Of a DNA stretch of 64,000 nucleotides, positions 25,785 to 37,570 are shown in pieces; positions within the stretch are counted from its first letter, which is position 1, and every line of letters starts with the position of its first letter. The translations under genes and the position numbers were made by a program. Under the pieces are notes generated by a model. That model saw nothing but the letters and a program-made list of their open reading frames with translations. It did not search any database and was not told where the DNA came from. The stretch is from Polytrichum commune. Taxonomy: Eukaryota > Streptophyta > Polytrichopsida > Polytrichales > Polytrichaceae. The stretch covers positions 8,122,501 through 8,186,500 of the forward strand of contig OX485805.1 of assembly GCA_950295325.1 (NCBI GenBank). The letters run 5' to 3'.

Positions 25785-26075
25785 TTGAGCTCCATCTTCC
25801 ACTTTTTGATAATTATGTCAAAGTGTCATTCTCTACGATTACCTTGTGCTACAAGAGCACTTTCTGAATTGGTTTAATACCTTGATGTCATTGAGGATTT
25901 AAGTTCAAATGCGCCACCCAGGTGCCCTTGGATGCAAATACATATAAATTCTATTTTGGTCATCAATATCAAGTATGACTATATTGGACAAAACACAAGT
26001 TTTCAAACCCATAAAGATGTAAATCTTGAATTTTGAACTTGGTGAGGCTGTATATTGAGACCATGCTTGTAAAGT
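25785..26075 (+). repeat. dispersed repeat R1, copy 1
   Basis: It shares the ordered blocks TAAGTTCAAAT, GGATGCAAATACA, ATTTTGGTCATCAATAT, AGTATGACT and a final GTGAGGCT...GTATATTGAGA region with copies near 35.0, 35.5 and 50.3 kb. The 129-codon minus-strand frame at 25,905-26,294 overlaps it and is not recognisable as a gene. Confidence 0.65.
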
Positions 26076-26642
26076 GGTCATGTGTCGACAAGTGGTGGTG
26101 ATTGCACATGTGCTAGTGCGGATTGATCCTAAGTAGTAGTAAGGCCAACATGAATCCATGAAATCCAAGTCGCCTTGTAGGTAAACAAGTGGGCTCTCCA
26201 TACCCCTCCAAATGGTTCCTACACCATCCCTTTGAATTTGCACCTTGTTCAAGAGAAAATTACCAAGCTTCTTAAGGAGTTCTAGCCCAAACACTTTGAT
26301 CTAGAGGAAGCCCTCCTACAAAAATATTAAACAATGCACCGTTTATTTTGATTTGCATGGAGATCTTATTAGCATGCAAAATAATGAGGGTGGGTCACAC
26401 CAATTTGAGAGCAGCTTGGAATTGAGAGTGGATACAATAGTATGGCTACATGTCACTAGGCATGGTTACCACCGATGACTAATGACTCTCAAGTCACTCA
26501 TGCATGAAGTTGAAACTCTCCTCTTGAGACCAAATTCTTGCATGTTGTGGGAAAAAAGAAAAATAATGCAATGTATATATGAATATAGCGACAACACATC
26601 ACTCACAATAAACATTATTTTCCATGCATATGTGTGTGTAGG
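26076..26642. other. intergenic sequence, no gene seen
   Basis: I see nothing assignable here. Confidence 0.45.
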
Positions 26643-27027
26643 TATAGTCTAACCCTAATAATACAACACTCGATAATACGGCACTTCGATTATACTAATA
26701 ATTTCCCATCGGCCAAACTTTCAAGTGTTGATTTACCTTGATACTACAACTACGATGCTCGCATTACAATATTTTTAGGCTCGTTTTGTCATATAATAGA
26801 GGTAATTAATGCTATGCGTGTGGTGGAGCCCACACTCAAGGATTTGCCTTGGGATCGGGAAGTGCATGGTGATTTCATCAATGTGTTAACTTAAGTCTAG
26901 TTAAGACAATTGTCTAAGCCTTGGTTTTGAAACATACATCACACTTTTGATTCTTTGTGTTTGGGTGGAGGTTGAAGGGTTTAGGGATTATTGGATTGCA
27001 AACTAGAATTATGAAGTTGTTGATTTC
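26643..27027 (+). mobile_element. terminal fragment of a second Tigger-like element
   Basis: This ~385-base stretch matches the reverse complement of about 7335-7721. It has the terminal AATAATACAACACTCGATAA-type repeat, the CAAGGATTTGCCTTGGGAT block, and a TTTGGGTGGAGG...GGATT..CAAACTA block. Homology stops abruptly at 27,027 inside GTTGTTGATTTC, where the LINE ORF1 begins. So either the LINE inserted into this Tigger copy or the two were joined by recombination. Confidence 0.7.
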
Positions 27028-27593
27028 GTGATGATCTTAAAGGGGGAGAACGGGTCATCAGTAAAGTTGAAAATGGCTTGGAGTTGGTCACCAATGTGTG
27101 AAAACCTTAGACTCCACATCAAAGGTGACACACTATACAATCACACCGCATATAGCATCTTCAACACACTAGTACATGAAAGCTACTATAGAGGCCAACA
27201 ACTTGAGTTCTTGACCTTGACAAAACCGGAAGTATGGAAGACTACGCATTTCTTACTTTAGCCACCGAGGAAGCAAGAAACTCGATCTTAAAGCACCGCC
27301 TAGTCTACAACCATGTGAAACTTAAGGGTACTGTAACACATGATTGGGATGTCAATAACTTGTCCCAGCTACGCATTAGCACAACCTTAGTTGTCAACAA
27401 CCTCCCCGAAAAGGAGTTGCAATCCGCTATAGTGATAACCACCAAGAACCTATTCGGTGAAGACAACATTATTAAAATGAGCTTTAAACACACCCCCAAG
27501 CACGAGGATAGACAAGCTAGATGGTGTCACACACAATGTTTCAACACCACAGTCCACACCAAGTGGTTAAATAAAATCCGCCTACATCCCTAG
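27028..27593 (+). pseudogene. LINE ORF1-like fragment (RRM-like)
   Basis: Two overlapping frames join around 27,234 into one ORF1-like protein with a frameshift. It contains YAFLTLATEEARNSIL, a second element STTLVVNNLPEKEL, LFGEDNI and a Cys-containing ARWCHTQCFN segment. The beta-alpha pattern suggests an RNA-recognition-type fold, as found in many LINE ORF1 proteins that coat element RNA. The frame ends at a stop at 27,593. Element membership is inferred from the endonuclease-like frames downstream. Confidence 0.55.
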
Positions 27594-27619
27594 GAAGTGT
27601 ATACCTCACAATAGAAGAA

Positions 27620-27960
27620 TTGACAATTCGGATGGGGGTTAGGTGCATGTACTTTTTATTGATTTGTTCATGTGGTTTTGTATGGGCGTGGGTAATTGTG
27701 TTTTTTGTACGCATACATTTTGGGAAGATGATAAGAATCCATGGTAGAAGCTTGAACTCTTTATTGTTATAGATGTAGATAGCACATAAAGCAAGTAGAA
27801 TGAGCCATTGATGTGAGCCTATGGAGTTGAGGTAGTGTTCCTCTATTATGCATTGATGGGTAGGTGGTTGAGTGGTTGTGGCTTTGGAGGGTGGTGACCA
27901 AAGATTGTGTTATAGCTTGTAGGCTTTGGTTTGAGAGTTGAAACATGTCGTTGCGTATAC
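27620..27960 (-). pseudogene. inverted piece of LINE ORF1
   Basis: Here the strand bias flips. The plus strand is rich in G and T, while the DNA on both sides has very few G. The minus-strand frame (part of 27,767-28,063) reads LVTTLQSHNHSTTYPS and LPQLHRLTSMAHS, a polar segment of the type found in ORF1 C-terminal regions. I interpret it as an internal inversion of the same LINE. Confidence 0.45.
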
Positions 27961-30131
27961 CCAATAAAGTCCTCCGCAAATATATCCACCTCAAATGCAT
28001 ACTACACATCCTCATACTTATAAGTTTTTTTTCCCACATCACACAAACATCCAACAACCACAAAGATCCTTAACAACAACATCACACAATGAAAAGCACA
28101 TACCATGGAATACCACCTATCACCAAGATTGCCCTACACTTTGAGATCCACTTGCACACTACCCAAAGGCAAACTCCATATACATACAAACTACACCCAA
28201 TACACTCATACACAACCCCCCCCCCCCCACACACACACACCCACACACGCATACAACAACAACAACTTAACCACTCTAATAGTAAATATAAACTTCATAG
28301 GAACCCTCCTCCACATCTCATACGCACACCTTAAACAATCCAACTGTAAAACTATTCACTATTACATGTGAAACTTCTCCACCCTCATTCTACTCGCCGG
28401 AGATGTCTCCCCAAACCTAGAACATGCATACCACATTTTAAAAAATATGCCAAAATATTCCAACAAAACACTCCCAATACCATCAAGAAAATTCCACAAC
28501 ACTAAAACATGAATATGCCACACTATTCAACACATTCTTTCCTTTTCTACAACCTCCCACACACAACACTATCCTCAACCAAGACCTCCCTCACCTAACC
28601 AAACATGCCCAACTCCTCCAAGCATACCACACCCCACACATCATATACATCCTAATAGTCTCCATAAGCCTCATACCAACACAATGCAACACTACCCTCC
28701 AAAAATAATTTCATGCACATAGTCTCATTATACTAAAAAGATTATACAACCTGCCACCCCCATTTGAACTCCCCATTATTATTTGCCCTATCACCCACTC
28801 ACTCACCACCACCCATACACCAAAACAACTCCCACAAGAACTAAACTCAAACTCAACATCTCACACAACACCCCCTCACAATCATCACTCCAACGTCTAT
28901 TCGTCTATTCCCGGCCTATCCCATAGAACTCGTAAAGTAATCCCTTGAAATTCTACAACCAATACTCGGATTCTCACATAATTCACACCAAAACCCCAAC
29001 CTCAACAATAACATCCACAACAAACCAATATACAAACATATATTTAAACCCCATCACATGCCTCACATAGAATTGCGGGCACCTAAGCGCAAGCCTTCAA
29101 GACATCCACCAACTCACCATCATAATTGGTATCCCATCTTTGCTTCTATTCATACATGAAATAAAAACATATAGATATACAAATTTCATCATATACGATC
29201 ATATACAACAACACATTGGATGCACTCACATGTATACAACACCCTTACATAAAATACACCCCAATAAGAGGAGGAGCAAGCACTATGATACACAAAATCA
29301 CTCGTCTTCTCCGGTACCATCACCAAAATAACAATTCCTATCGAACTCGCCCCTTACCTACAAATTACTACAATAGCCAATAAACCTCTCACCCCAATAA
29401 TAATAATACACATATATGTATATATGCCAACACATGAAGAAGACATACACATGACCCCTAATATCCACCAAACATTTGAACAAATCCTAACTACCCATTC
29501 AACATACTTTCCAATCCTCGTAGGGGACTTTAACCGATATGTATTTCTCATTGGATACCATAAGCAACACTCCATTACTCAATCAACCAATGAGGATAGA
29601 TAATGGAAAACTTTTACAACCAACCTCCAACTCACACCAATCCCAAGACATCAACATTTTCAAGACAAGGGGGGGACCTAACTACAACCACACTTATAGA
29701 CAAGTTCTATACCCCCAACACCAATTCCTTGTACCAAGGTATGCTGCACCAACATGCAATTACACCTCAATTCGGACCACTTCCTAGTAACCCTCCACCT
29801 CCCACCCCAATTCACAATCCAAACCTCCTACATCACCAACCAACACAATCCCCCAGTTCATATACCCCATACCGGACACAAATGTCGAAGCTTCCCTTAC
29901 CAAATATAAGGAACTAAACTTCATCAACATCCAACAACTTACCAAATTGCTTCAAGAAGCCATACTCCTCACACCCAAAAAATGGATAGAAGCACAAAAA
30001 AGAATACAAACCATCATAAGTTCAACAAGTAAATGTGCTAAACAAACATGTGCCGCACTTTTACCCCTCTCCCTCACCCCACAAACAAAATGTCAACGGG
30101 GCTTCATGCCCAGTAAACTGCAAAAACAATG
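27961..30131 (+). pseudogene. LINE ORF2 remnant: EEP endonuclease region
   Basis: Fragments in several frames reproduce the order of an endonuclease/exonuclease/phosphatase domain of a non-LTR retrotransposon. They are NCGHLSASLQDI (about 29,070), a HEIKT block standing for the usual ETK (about 29,150), YMPTHEED (about 29,425), ILVGDFNR (about 29,517) and NSDHFLVTLHLP (29,769-29,804). Many stops and frameshifts break it. The DNA is extremely G-poor on this strand and contains a C-run followed by (AC)n near 28,207-28,245. The Pro/Thr/His-rich open frames here reflect composition, not genes. I see no reverse-transcriptase core. Confidence 0.65.
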
Positions 30132-30369
30132 AAAAAAACAACTCAACACCTACCACCTCATAAAAAACCCATTGGAGCCAACACATTCTAAAACTTTCCC
30201 ACACACCCCCACACCCACACACCACAAATATCCACCTTCCTCCAACAACTCCCTACAACACTCCTCTCCACTTGCACCACCTAGCCTACCACACCCACCC
30301 CCATACAAATAGAACATACATCCAAATCCTTAAAGCATGGCACAAAGCCCAATCCCCCTCCATGCCACC

Positions 30370-31640
30370 ACATAGCCCTCACAAACATCGTTGGAAATAA
30401 CGAGGTTGATAAATTGGCCAACAAGGAGCATAACAACCATGCGTTGTAGAAATCCTTTCCACATCATCAACCATCAGACACCGTATTGACAATCTATCCC
30501 CCCGACATCCACACAACATGACGGTTGAGTCCGCAACTTGCAAAACTACATAGAAAAAAATAACGTAAGAACATTCATCAACCATGCAGAAAATACAATA
30601 CCCTATATAGACAAATGGCTCTCCAACACAAACATACACATAAAAATGGTCAAATATATTATGGGATGGCCCCAACTTATTGATGTGCAAATAACACAAA
30701 CCCCCACATTTAGATATGGCAGACACTTAAGGAACTACTGAAAAAATTACATCCTCAAACAAGACATATCCCAAACACGTAACCTATGCACATCCCACCA
30801 AAATGACACATGCCTCCACCTACTATCATATCGCACTAATAAACACCTTAACAATTTAAGGACAAACATACACAATAAAGCAATACATGCACTAGCGAAC
30901 ACACTACTAGCCCACCCCACAACCCATTGTTTTACCCGAATCAATATAGGTAACGTTAAAGACTGCACACCTTACAACACCATACCCTCGTGGCTACTCT
31001 CATGCACATGCTATCTACCTAGATGTAAATGCCCAACTTGACTTAGACCTTATATATTATGCCTCTTAGGAGCCCCACCTACATATAAACCACTCTTCAC
31101 ACCCAACCCAAACCTCAAAGTACAAATATTTGAATTCACTTACTACAACGATAGATTCCCCACATAAGCCACCGACCGGAAAACTTGGTAAATATGTTGT
31201 TCTCCACCCACTCCTATCCCAACTAGGGTGGATTGTACTACCATCCATTCTAATCATGTCAAGAATAAGGGGCACTATACATACAACAATTCTTAAACTC
31301 CTCCAAGACCTACAAATCCCCAACTCCAAAATCCATAAACTAATGGAATCCTTCTCCCAAATTGCTATAAGGTACCTAACACACATAATCCTAAACAAAA
31401 GGAAATTAGAAAAGAAACAAGCCTCAGTTCCACTGGACTAAACACACTTACTATCACTAAACCCAAAACTAACATAAAACACATAGCTCGAACACAAACC
31501 ACACAGTCAACCTATGAAAATAGGCACTAAGCCGCCCCTACTCCCATGCTCATGCGGACATGAGAAGGAGGCGGTGAACGGACATTACATGTCAGGGTAA
31601 AAGATTATGATTTTTTTTTACTCCCTTTCTTTCTTTCTTT
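30370..31640 (+). pseudogene. LINE ORF2 remnant: RNase H end and C-terminal nuclease-like tail
   Basis: A NNEVDKLAN block near 30,396-30,422 matches the last part of LINE RNase H. Next come DTCLHLLS and NIHNKAIHALANTLLAHP, typical of the region after RNase H. Then follow LRPYILCLLGAPP (about 31,040) and QIFEFTYYNDRF (about 31,125), resembling a PD-(D/E)XK-type nuclease core whose first Asp is now Tyr. A final frame ends LNKRKLEKKQ at 31,441. About 200 bases of 3' untranslated sequence end in a (TTTC)n tract. Only a few hundred bases separate this from the endonuclease region, so the reverse transcriptase has been deleted. Confidence 0.6.
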
Positions 31641-33236
31641 CTTGCCTAAGACAATTTGTCAAATTTCTTATGAGGGTAGAGTAGAGGCACCCATATCAAA
31701 TCACTTAAGAGAATTTTCACCAAATTTGGAGAAACATAAGGTGGTGTAATTTTATTGGTAATTTTATTCTTTAAATTGAAATTATTGTGAATTTTTGAAG
31801 TCAAAAGTTGGTCCGAACATATTACTAATGTCTGGAATATGCCAAAACCGCTCATTTTAACCACTCACTTCTCCTCGCTTTAGCACTCAAAACTAGGACA
31901 TATGTCATGGCACTATTGGATCCAGCCTATTCGAAATTCAATCCTAGCTTGATTGAAATTCCAATACTCTATAAATTGCCGATGGTCTCCAGATCGGGAA
32001 TAAGTGCCTCTACTATGATCAACACAAACGACCACCACATAAACCTTAATTTCATTTGCCTAAACAATATAAGTCTCATCAATGTTGGCATTACATGACC
32101 CTAGTGAACGGTCAAATGGATTTGGGCAACTGTATATGGATACCTCAACCTTACACGATAGGACAAGCAGATGAGACAATGGCTCCAAAGTGTAGGAGAC
32201 AATGACAACAAGTGGTTATTGAGACCTCATTAAACACCTCTCATCTTCAATTGAAAAGGCAATGATAATGATAAGAGCCACTCTCAATCGCCTCTTTAAA
32301 TGAGTGAACCCTTGAATACTACATTAATATTGTATGTAGTGTCACTTACTATTTGGACTTACGCAATGCTATAACTATTTATCGTGTATCTTAACTTTTT
32401 TTGGATTAAAAAACACTAACATTAGAAATATATAGTATTGTGTAATTTTCTATAGTAAGTGACACTAAATAGAATATTTAGTATAATTACATATACTTTC
32501 AACAAAAGGAGGGTGTGTGAAAAAGGAGGAAAGAAGAAGAAGAAGAAAGGAACATGTCATAAGAGAGATGAGCGTGTTTTTCATGGATTAAGTTCACGTG
32601 CATTAATTGAACAAACATGTATAGAAGGATGAATGTTCATAACACCTACCAAGGGGGAAGACAAACCAGGGAACAAGAAGGTGAAAAGATGGATTACCTA
32701 TGATCACGGGGTCCGTGAATTATTATTTGAAAATTCATTTAACCCATAATTGAGAGTCAATGATCCAAAATAAGTGTAGTGAGTGTAAATTGGGATGAAT
32801 CAACAAGCAATCTTATAGGGGGGTTAATTTCTACTTTACCCCCTCAATAGGTGCTAGAAAAAACCAAATTGAGTGTGGATTATGGAAGCATGGACGAGGG
32901 GCGATATTGCACCAAGTCCACTACCTACAACCCCAAGTCAAGTGACAATGTGACATGTCTCCCATAATCCCTTGTACTTACCTCAATTTCAAGGGTTATT
33001 CCACCTTTCCCTAGCTCCTTTTGTGTTTTGACATTGTACACACGTACATTTCCAACTAACTATGATGGTCATGACACATGCTTGGAAGCAAGGGTTTAGG
33101 CATCCAACAAGAAACGAGTGTATGGGTTAGTTCGCCCAAATCCATGACACATATGCTCCCCAATTGCATTGGGAATTGTGCTCAACGGCATACGTTTATA
33201 TATATGATGATGCCTCCTTCGTTTTAAGCTTAGTAA
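31641..33236. other. intergenic sequence, small foldback near 32.4 kb
   Basis: About 32,338-32,352 (TAGTGTCACTTACTA) pairs with about 32,452-32,475 (TAGTAAGTGACACTA), which could be a ~140-base MITE remnant. No gene is seen. Confidence 0.45.
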
Positions 33237-33626
33237 GTGTGGGCCCCTTTTGAGGCACATGAAACACTTGCTCTTGGCCTTGAGCCTAAAGTTGGCATCA
33301 AAGTGATTGTCCCGGGCCCTGTCACCCAACCCATGCAACTCATCACGACCGACTTTTCTTCTTTTGTCTCTCAAAGGAGACAAGTCCTTCCCAAGTTGGA
33401 CACTTATTGCTTCCTTGAATACCCAATCCCCTTGGAAAAGGGAAGGTTTCCCGATCACAAACAAATCGATAAGACTTGCTTTGGGACAACTAATACCTAC
33501 TACTTCACTTTTAATCAAGAACATTTGACCATTTCTTGGAGAGAGGAAATGATCGTAGGAGGTAGATGGTTCGTATTCTTAATCGGGCCCCTAGATTTGT
33601 TGGGTACATGGTTCGGTGAGGATTAA
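33237..33626 (+). pseudogene. unrecognised open frame, uncertain
   Basis: A frame of 129 codons with a fairly ordinary composition (for example VGIKVIVPGPVTQP and LDTYCFLEYPIPLEKG). I do not recognise it. The start region resembles the GGCCCAC...GAGG.CATGAAACACTTG segment inside the palindrome arms (about 17,888 and 24,085), so it is more likely repeat-derived than a gene. A long frame on the opposite strand (33,096-33,524) also shows no domain. Confidence 0.2.
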
Positions 33627-34086
33627 AGAGCCACCGTAAAGATACATGTTTAAATGAGATTGGACTACATTTCATATATTAATAACTACTCTACACTCAA
33701 TAATGAACACAATTGTTAGGACCTATGCATTTAGTTTAGAAATGATCAAACATGCAACCATGACTAAATCAAAGGAGTTTTGATTTTCAATCCGGTTTTT
33801 ACATATGTTTCATCATAGACTTGCTAATGCACCACAAGTTTTATTGTGTAAATCTAAACGGGAGAAGCTAAAGAACAAGAAAAATGAACCAAATAACACC
33901 CACCTACATGTGTACCTCTCATCCATCCAACATTAAAAACTTGACCCTTAGAGGTTTGTTGTTGATTCATCTCAAATGACATCAAATAGAATATTTCGAG
34001 ATCTTTAAAGTTGATTATGATGTCAAATTAACAAAATGAATAGTAATAACTTGGCTACATGCTATTTAAGGGCTTTTACATTGGAT

Positions 34087-34128
<42 letters not shown>

Positions 34129-34139
34129 ATCCATGTAGA
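33627..34139. other. intergenic sequence with (CT)n microsatellite
   Basis: A pure (CT)n run of about 36 bases lies at 34,090-34,125. I see nothing else. Confidence 0.6.
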
Positions 34140-34460
34140 CAACTATGTTTGTGTTGTTTGGATACTTTTCTCAATGTAACCACCTCGTGTAGGATGTGAA
34201 AGGCACGATTAGTGCAAGATGATAGCAAATCTAAATCATACCCATAGCCATTTGGAGCTTATATAAATATTTTATGTATTGTCAAAGTGAGGGTTCTCGT
34301 GTTCATTAAGTGGTCAAATCGATTTTCTTAATCATGTTGACAATTGAGTCTAGAATGGTTAGCGTTTTTTGAGCATGTAGTTTAATCTCTTCTAGACACT
34401 TAACTTTTTGGGGTTTGTTCTTAGATCCACACTTGATCACATACAAAATCTCGAGGTTAG
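34140..34460 (+). repeat. dispersed repeat R2, copy 1
   Basis: Collinear blocks are shared with 37,300-37,570, 58,265-58,560 and, inverted, about 47,510-47,660. They include AGCAAATC.AAATCA, CATAGCCAT, GGAGCT.ATAT.AATAT, CTCGTG, ATGTTGAC.ATTGAG and TTTTGAGCA. No coding capacity is visible. Confidence 0.65.
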
Positions 34461-34989
34461 TTATTTAATTTAAGTTGAAGTGTAAACAACCTTACTTTGA
34501 GAGTCTTTGATATTATGTCATATTATGTCATATTATGCTTGTGTAGTCAATGTCAATAACACATATATTTTTCAAATTGTGAAGTAGGTGATTTGATAAT
34601 GAAACATGTAGCATATGTTTAACATTATATAGCAAACCCAACATAATCTTTTGTCCTCTAGGAATTGGAGGGACTTTTACTCAAATAAAACTTTGCGCTA
34701 TACTTAAATTTTTCTTTTGTTCAATTTGAGTCATAGCTGCTTATGTTCATGCGTATAAATTGATAGAAAATGGACAATGATGTTTTATTATAGTGATAAT
34801 TGTTTAATTCCAAGTGTCTAAGAGGCCCACATAAGATTCTTCAGCTAATGAGATGTGTTTATGGTCCCAACAATAGATTTGAGAATAAAGGTTTGAAATG
34901 TTGGAATCCCACCGCCTCATAATGAATAAGAAAGTCACGGTAGTTGAACACAACTCATCAACTAAGTAATGTTATGCATAATGGGTCTC
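34461..34989. other. AT-rich intergenic sequence
   Basis: I see nothing assignable here. Confidence 0.45.
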
Positions 34990-35345
34990 TCCAAGCAAAA
35001 ATTAACTTTTTTGAGCTACATACTTTCATTTTTAGCAAATCGTGTCAAAAGTGATCCCATCTACAACCAACTTATTCTTCAAGTGCATTATTTGAAGAAG
35101 TCAAACACTTTGATATTATTAAAAATGTAAGAACCAATATGCAACATGGGTGTCTTTGCATGCAAATACATGCGTTATATTTTGATCATCAATGTCTAGT
35201 ATGACTTTTTGAATACTCTCCTTTACATAAGACAATGTATATAATAAGGTTTTAAATATGCAAATATATAAAATATGATTAGTGAACTTGATGAAGCCCA
35301 TATAAATTGTGTACATGGCCGGATATTGAGAACCCCACGTCCTCT
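34990..35345 (+). repeat. dispersed repeat R1, copy 2
   Basis: A copy of the 25,785-26,075 family with TTTGAGCTACATACTT, TTTGCATGCAAATACATG, TTTTGATCATCAATGTC and a GATGAAGCCCATATAAATTG tail. It is followed at once by a third copy in the same orientation. Confidence 0.65.
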
Positions 35346-35464
35346 AATGAACCACATTTGGGGTTATATAAGGTATGCAACTCTTATCCAATGACTTTTC
35401 TGAGTAGATCACCTATGTTTGAGTGGTATGTGGTTTAGTGTGGCTTGAAGACATGCATATCAAA

Positions 35465-35840
35465 AAGGCATGTCCTTTGGATGAGGTTGAGCTACATACT
35501 TCCACTTTGAGCTAATTATATCAAAAGTGGCCATATTTGCAATCGACACATTCATTCAAGTACACTTTTTCAAATGATTGAATACCTTTAAGTTCAAATA
35601 TGAAACCCGTGTGCCTTTGGATGCAAATACACACATGACATTTTGACCATCAATATCATGTATGAGGGGCATATGAGCACCGTAGGAGTGTATGTTTAGT
35701 TTCTACTTGACTTAAAGCAATGTATAAAATAAGGTTTGAAACCCTTAAATATGTATAGTATGATTTTAAACTTAGTGAGGCTTGTTTAAATTATGTACAT
35801 AGTTGTATATTGACATCTTGCATGCTTTAATGGTGAACTC
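35465..35840 (+). repeat. dispersed repeat R1, copy 3
   Basis: Adjacent to copy 2 and in the same orientation, with TTGAGCTACATACTTCC, CCTTTGGATGCAAATACAC, TTTTGACCATCAATATCA and a GTGAGGCTTG...TGTATATTGA tail. This looks like a local tandem duplication or two nearby insertions. Confidence 0.65.
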
Positions 35841-37299
35841 CCTGGGGTGTGAACCTTTCATTAAAAACCAAGAACCACATGCGTTTGCAACAAACTCTTA
35901 AAAATCCCCTACATACATGTTTTTTGTTTGTTTGTAAAATCAAGCAATACACATACAATCTCAATGATAAAAATACAAGTGACAATATGCATATGTTAAA
36001 AATTTACATACATATATATATATTCATAAACACAAGTATACAAATTTAACTTTGAATAATAATGAACCCCTATCATATGTATAATGGAAAACCCTAGCAT
36101 TCATTGATGAAATCATCACAAAAACATTCATCCCCCATATGTAACTCATTAGCATCTAAGTCTACTATATACGTCATAGAAGCTAATGCAATTACTGTTT
36201 TTGAATATGCCATCAGATGATCCGTAAAATCGTAAGTCCACTTATTGTTGGTTCCTTTTTTATGTGAATATAAACCAATCCACATGCTTGATCCTTAGAG
36301 CTTGCAACTACTATGATCCCTAAATACTTAACCCAAGTTGTTGCACACATCCGAGGTTTACTAATGGCATGAAAATGAACGAGAGAAAACCCACATGGGC
36401 ATCAACACCTTCGCAATTTCTATGCCGCCCATGATCTAACAAAGGCATCAACCATAAAGAAGAGCCACAAAGAAGCGTCTATCATTTGTCTTGCAACCCT
36501 AAACAAGAAATGGCCTCATTCTCAGCTCAACCACTTGTTCCAAAACCCCAATACTACCTCGTCCACACGTACATGGATGAGATAAGGAAATGAGTATACT
36601 ATTCATCCTAGTTTCATCCCATATCAAGTACTTATCCCATAAAGTCTAGTGACCGTACCATACAAGTACAAATGTTATATATTTTCTAGAGCCCCTCCAC
36701 ACACACACACACACACATAACTACGAGTTATAATATGCGTAGCATATGTATACTTGTACGGAAAAGTTCAAATTAAGACCCCCCTTGTGCATTCACATAT
36801 ACTCGTACATGTTATGAAAGGTGCACCTCCAGGAGGTAACTCCTAAAGGTCACGAAGGGATTTTTGGTTCGGACAACAACCTCTGCCCCTCTATACCAAT
36901 GTACACGACTATTATGTTATCTTCTAAACTGGGATACATGAAGAACTAAATTGTTTATGAACAACCACGTTCCAACAAATATACCTTCCGTACAATGAGA
37001 TCCACCATTAGAAGTACAAAATTGCTTTTATTATGTTATCGGAACGGGGTGATGATTTTAAGACGATTTTGGGAAGATTTGGGCTTGGGCCTTTCGGGGT
37101 TAAGAGTCAAGACATGGCCCAACATCGCTCCCAAACTATGATGGGGGGTTCCCAATGTTCTCACACGTGGCTGCCATGGAACCTTCCGGAATCCTTGGCC
37201 CTCGGAGGTTGCCGGGTGTGTAGATCCTAAGTACATGGAAATCCTATTTGGTGACGGCCGTTGACTTAGTGGTACAAAACTAGTGGATAATGTAAGTGG
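35841..37299. other. intergenic sequence, no gene seen
   Basis: It contains an (AC)n run near 36,700-36,717. The fragment at 35,840-35,930 resembles outer palindrome sequence (GGGGTGTG.AC..TT...TTAAAAACC). No supported gene was found. Confidence 0.5.
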
Positions 37300-37570
37300 G
37301 TCTTAAATGGACACTTTTCTCTCTTCATCCACTTCTCGAAGAATGATACAAAACACACTATTTGTGCAAGAGAATTGGCAGTTTCAAATCGTGCCCGTAG
37401 CCACTTTCTTCATATTTTTCATAGCTCATATGAATATCCTGTCCATTGTCAAACTAAAGATGTTGTGAGTCATAAAATGATCATATAGATCTTCCCAATT
37501 ATGTTGACTATTGCATCTAAAACGATTAGCAAATTTTGAGCACGTAGTTCAATTTCTTTTCACCACATGT
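37300..37570 (+). repeat. dispersed repeat R2, copy 2
   Basis: It matches the other R2 copies through TTAAATGG.CACTTTTC, GCCCGTAGCCA, AGCTCATATGAATATC, ATTATGTTGACTATTG and AAATTTTGAGCAC. Confidence 0.65.

Noticed and set aside
28089-28371. Pro/Thr/His-rich open frames near the C-run
   Set aside because: They are explained by the A/C-rich composition and an (AC)n tract. Two phases are open at once.
28200-36720. Possible CRISPR or other spaced repeat arrays
   Set aside because: Only microsatellites and dispersed repeats are present. There are no regularly spaced identical repeats, and the DNA is plant nuclear.
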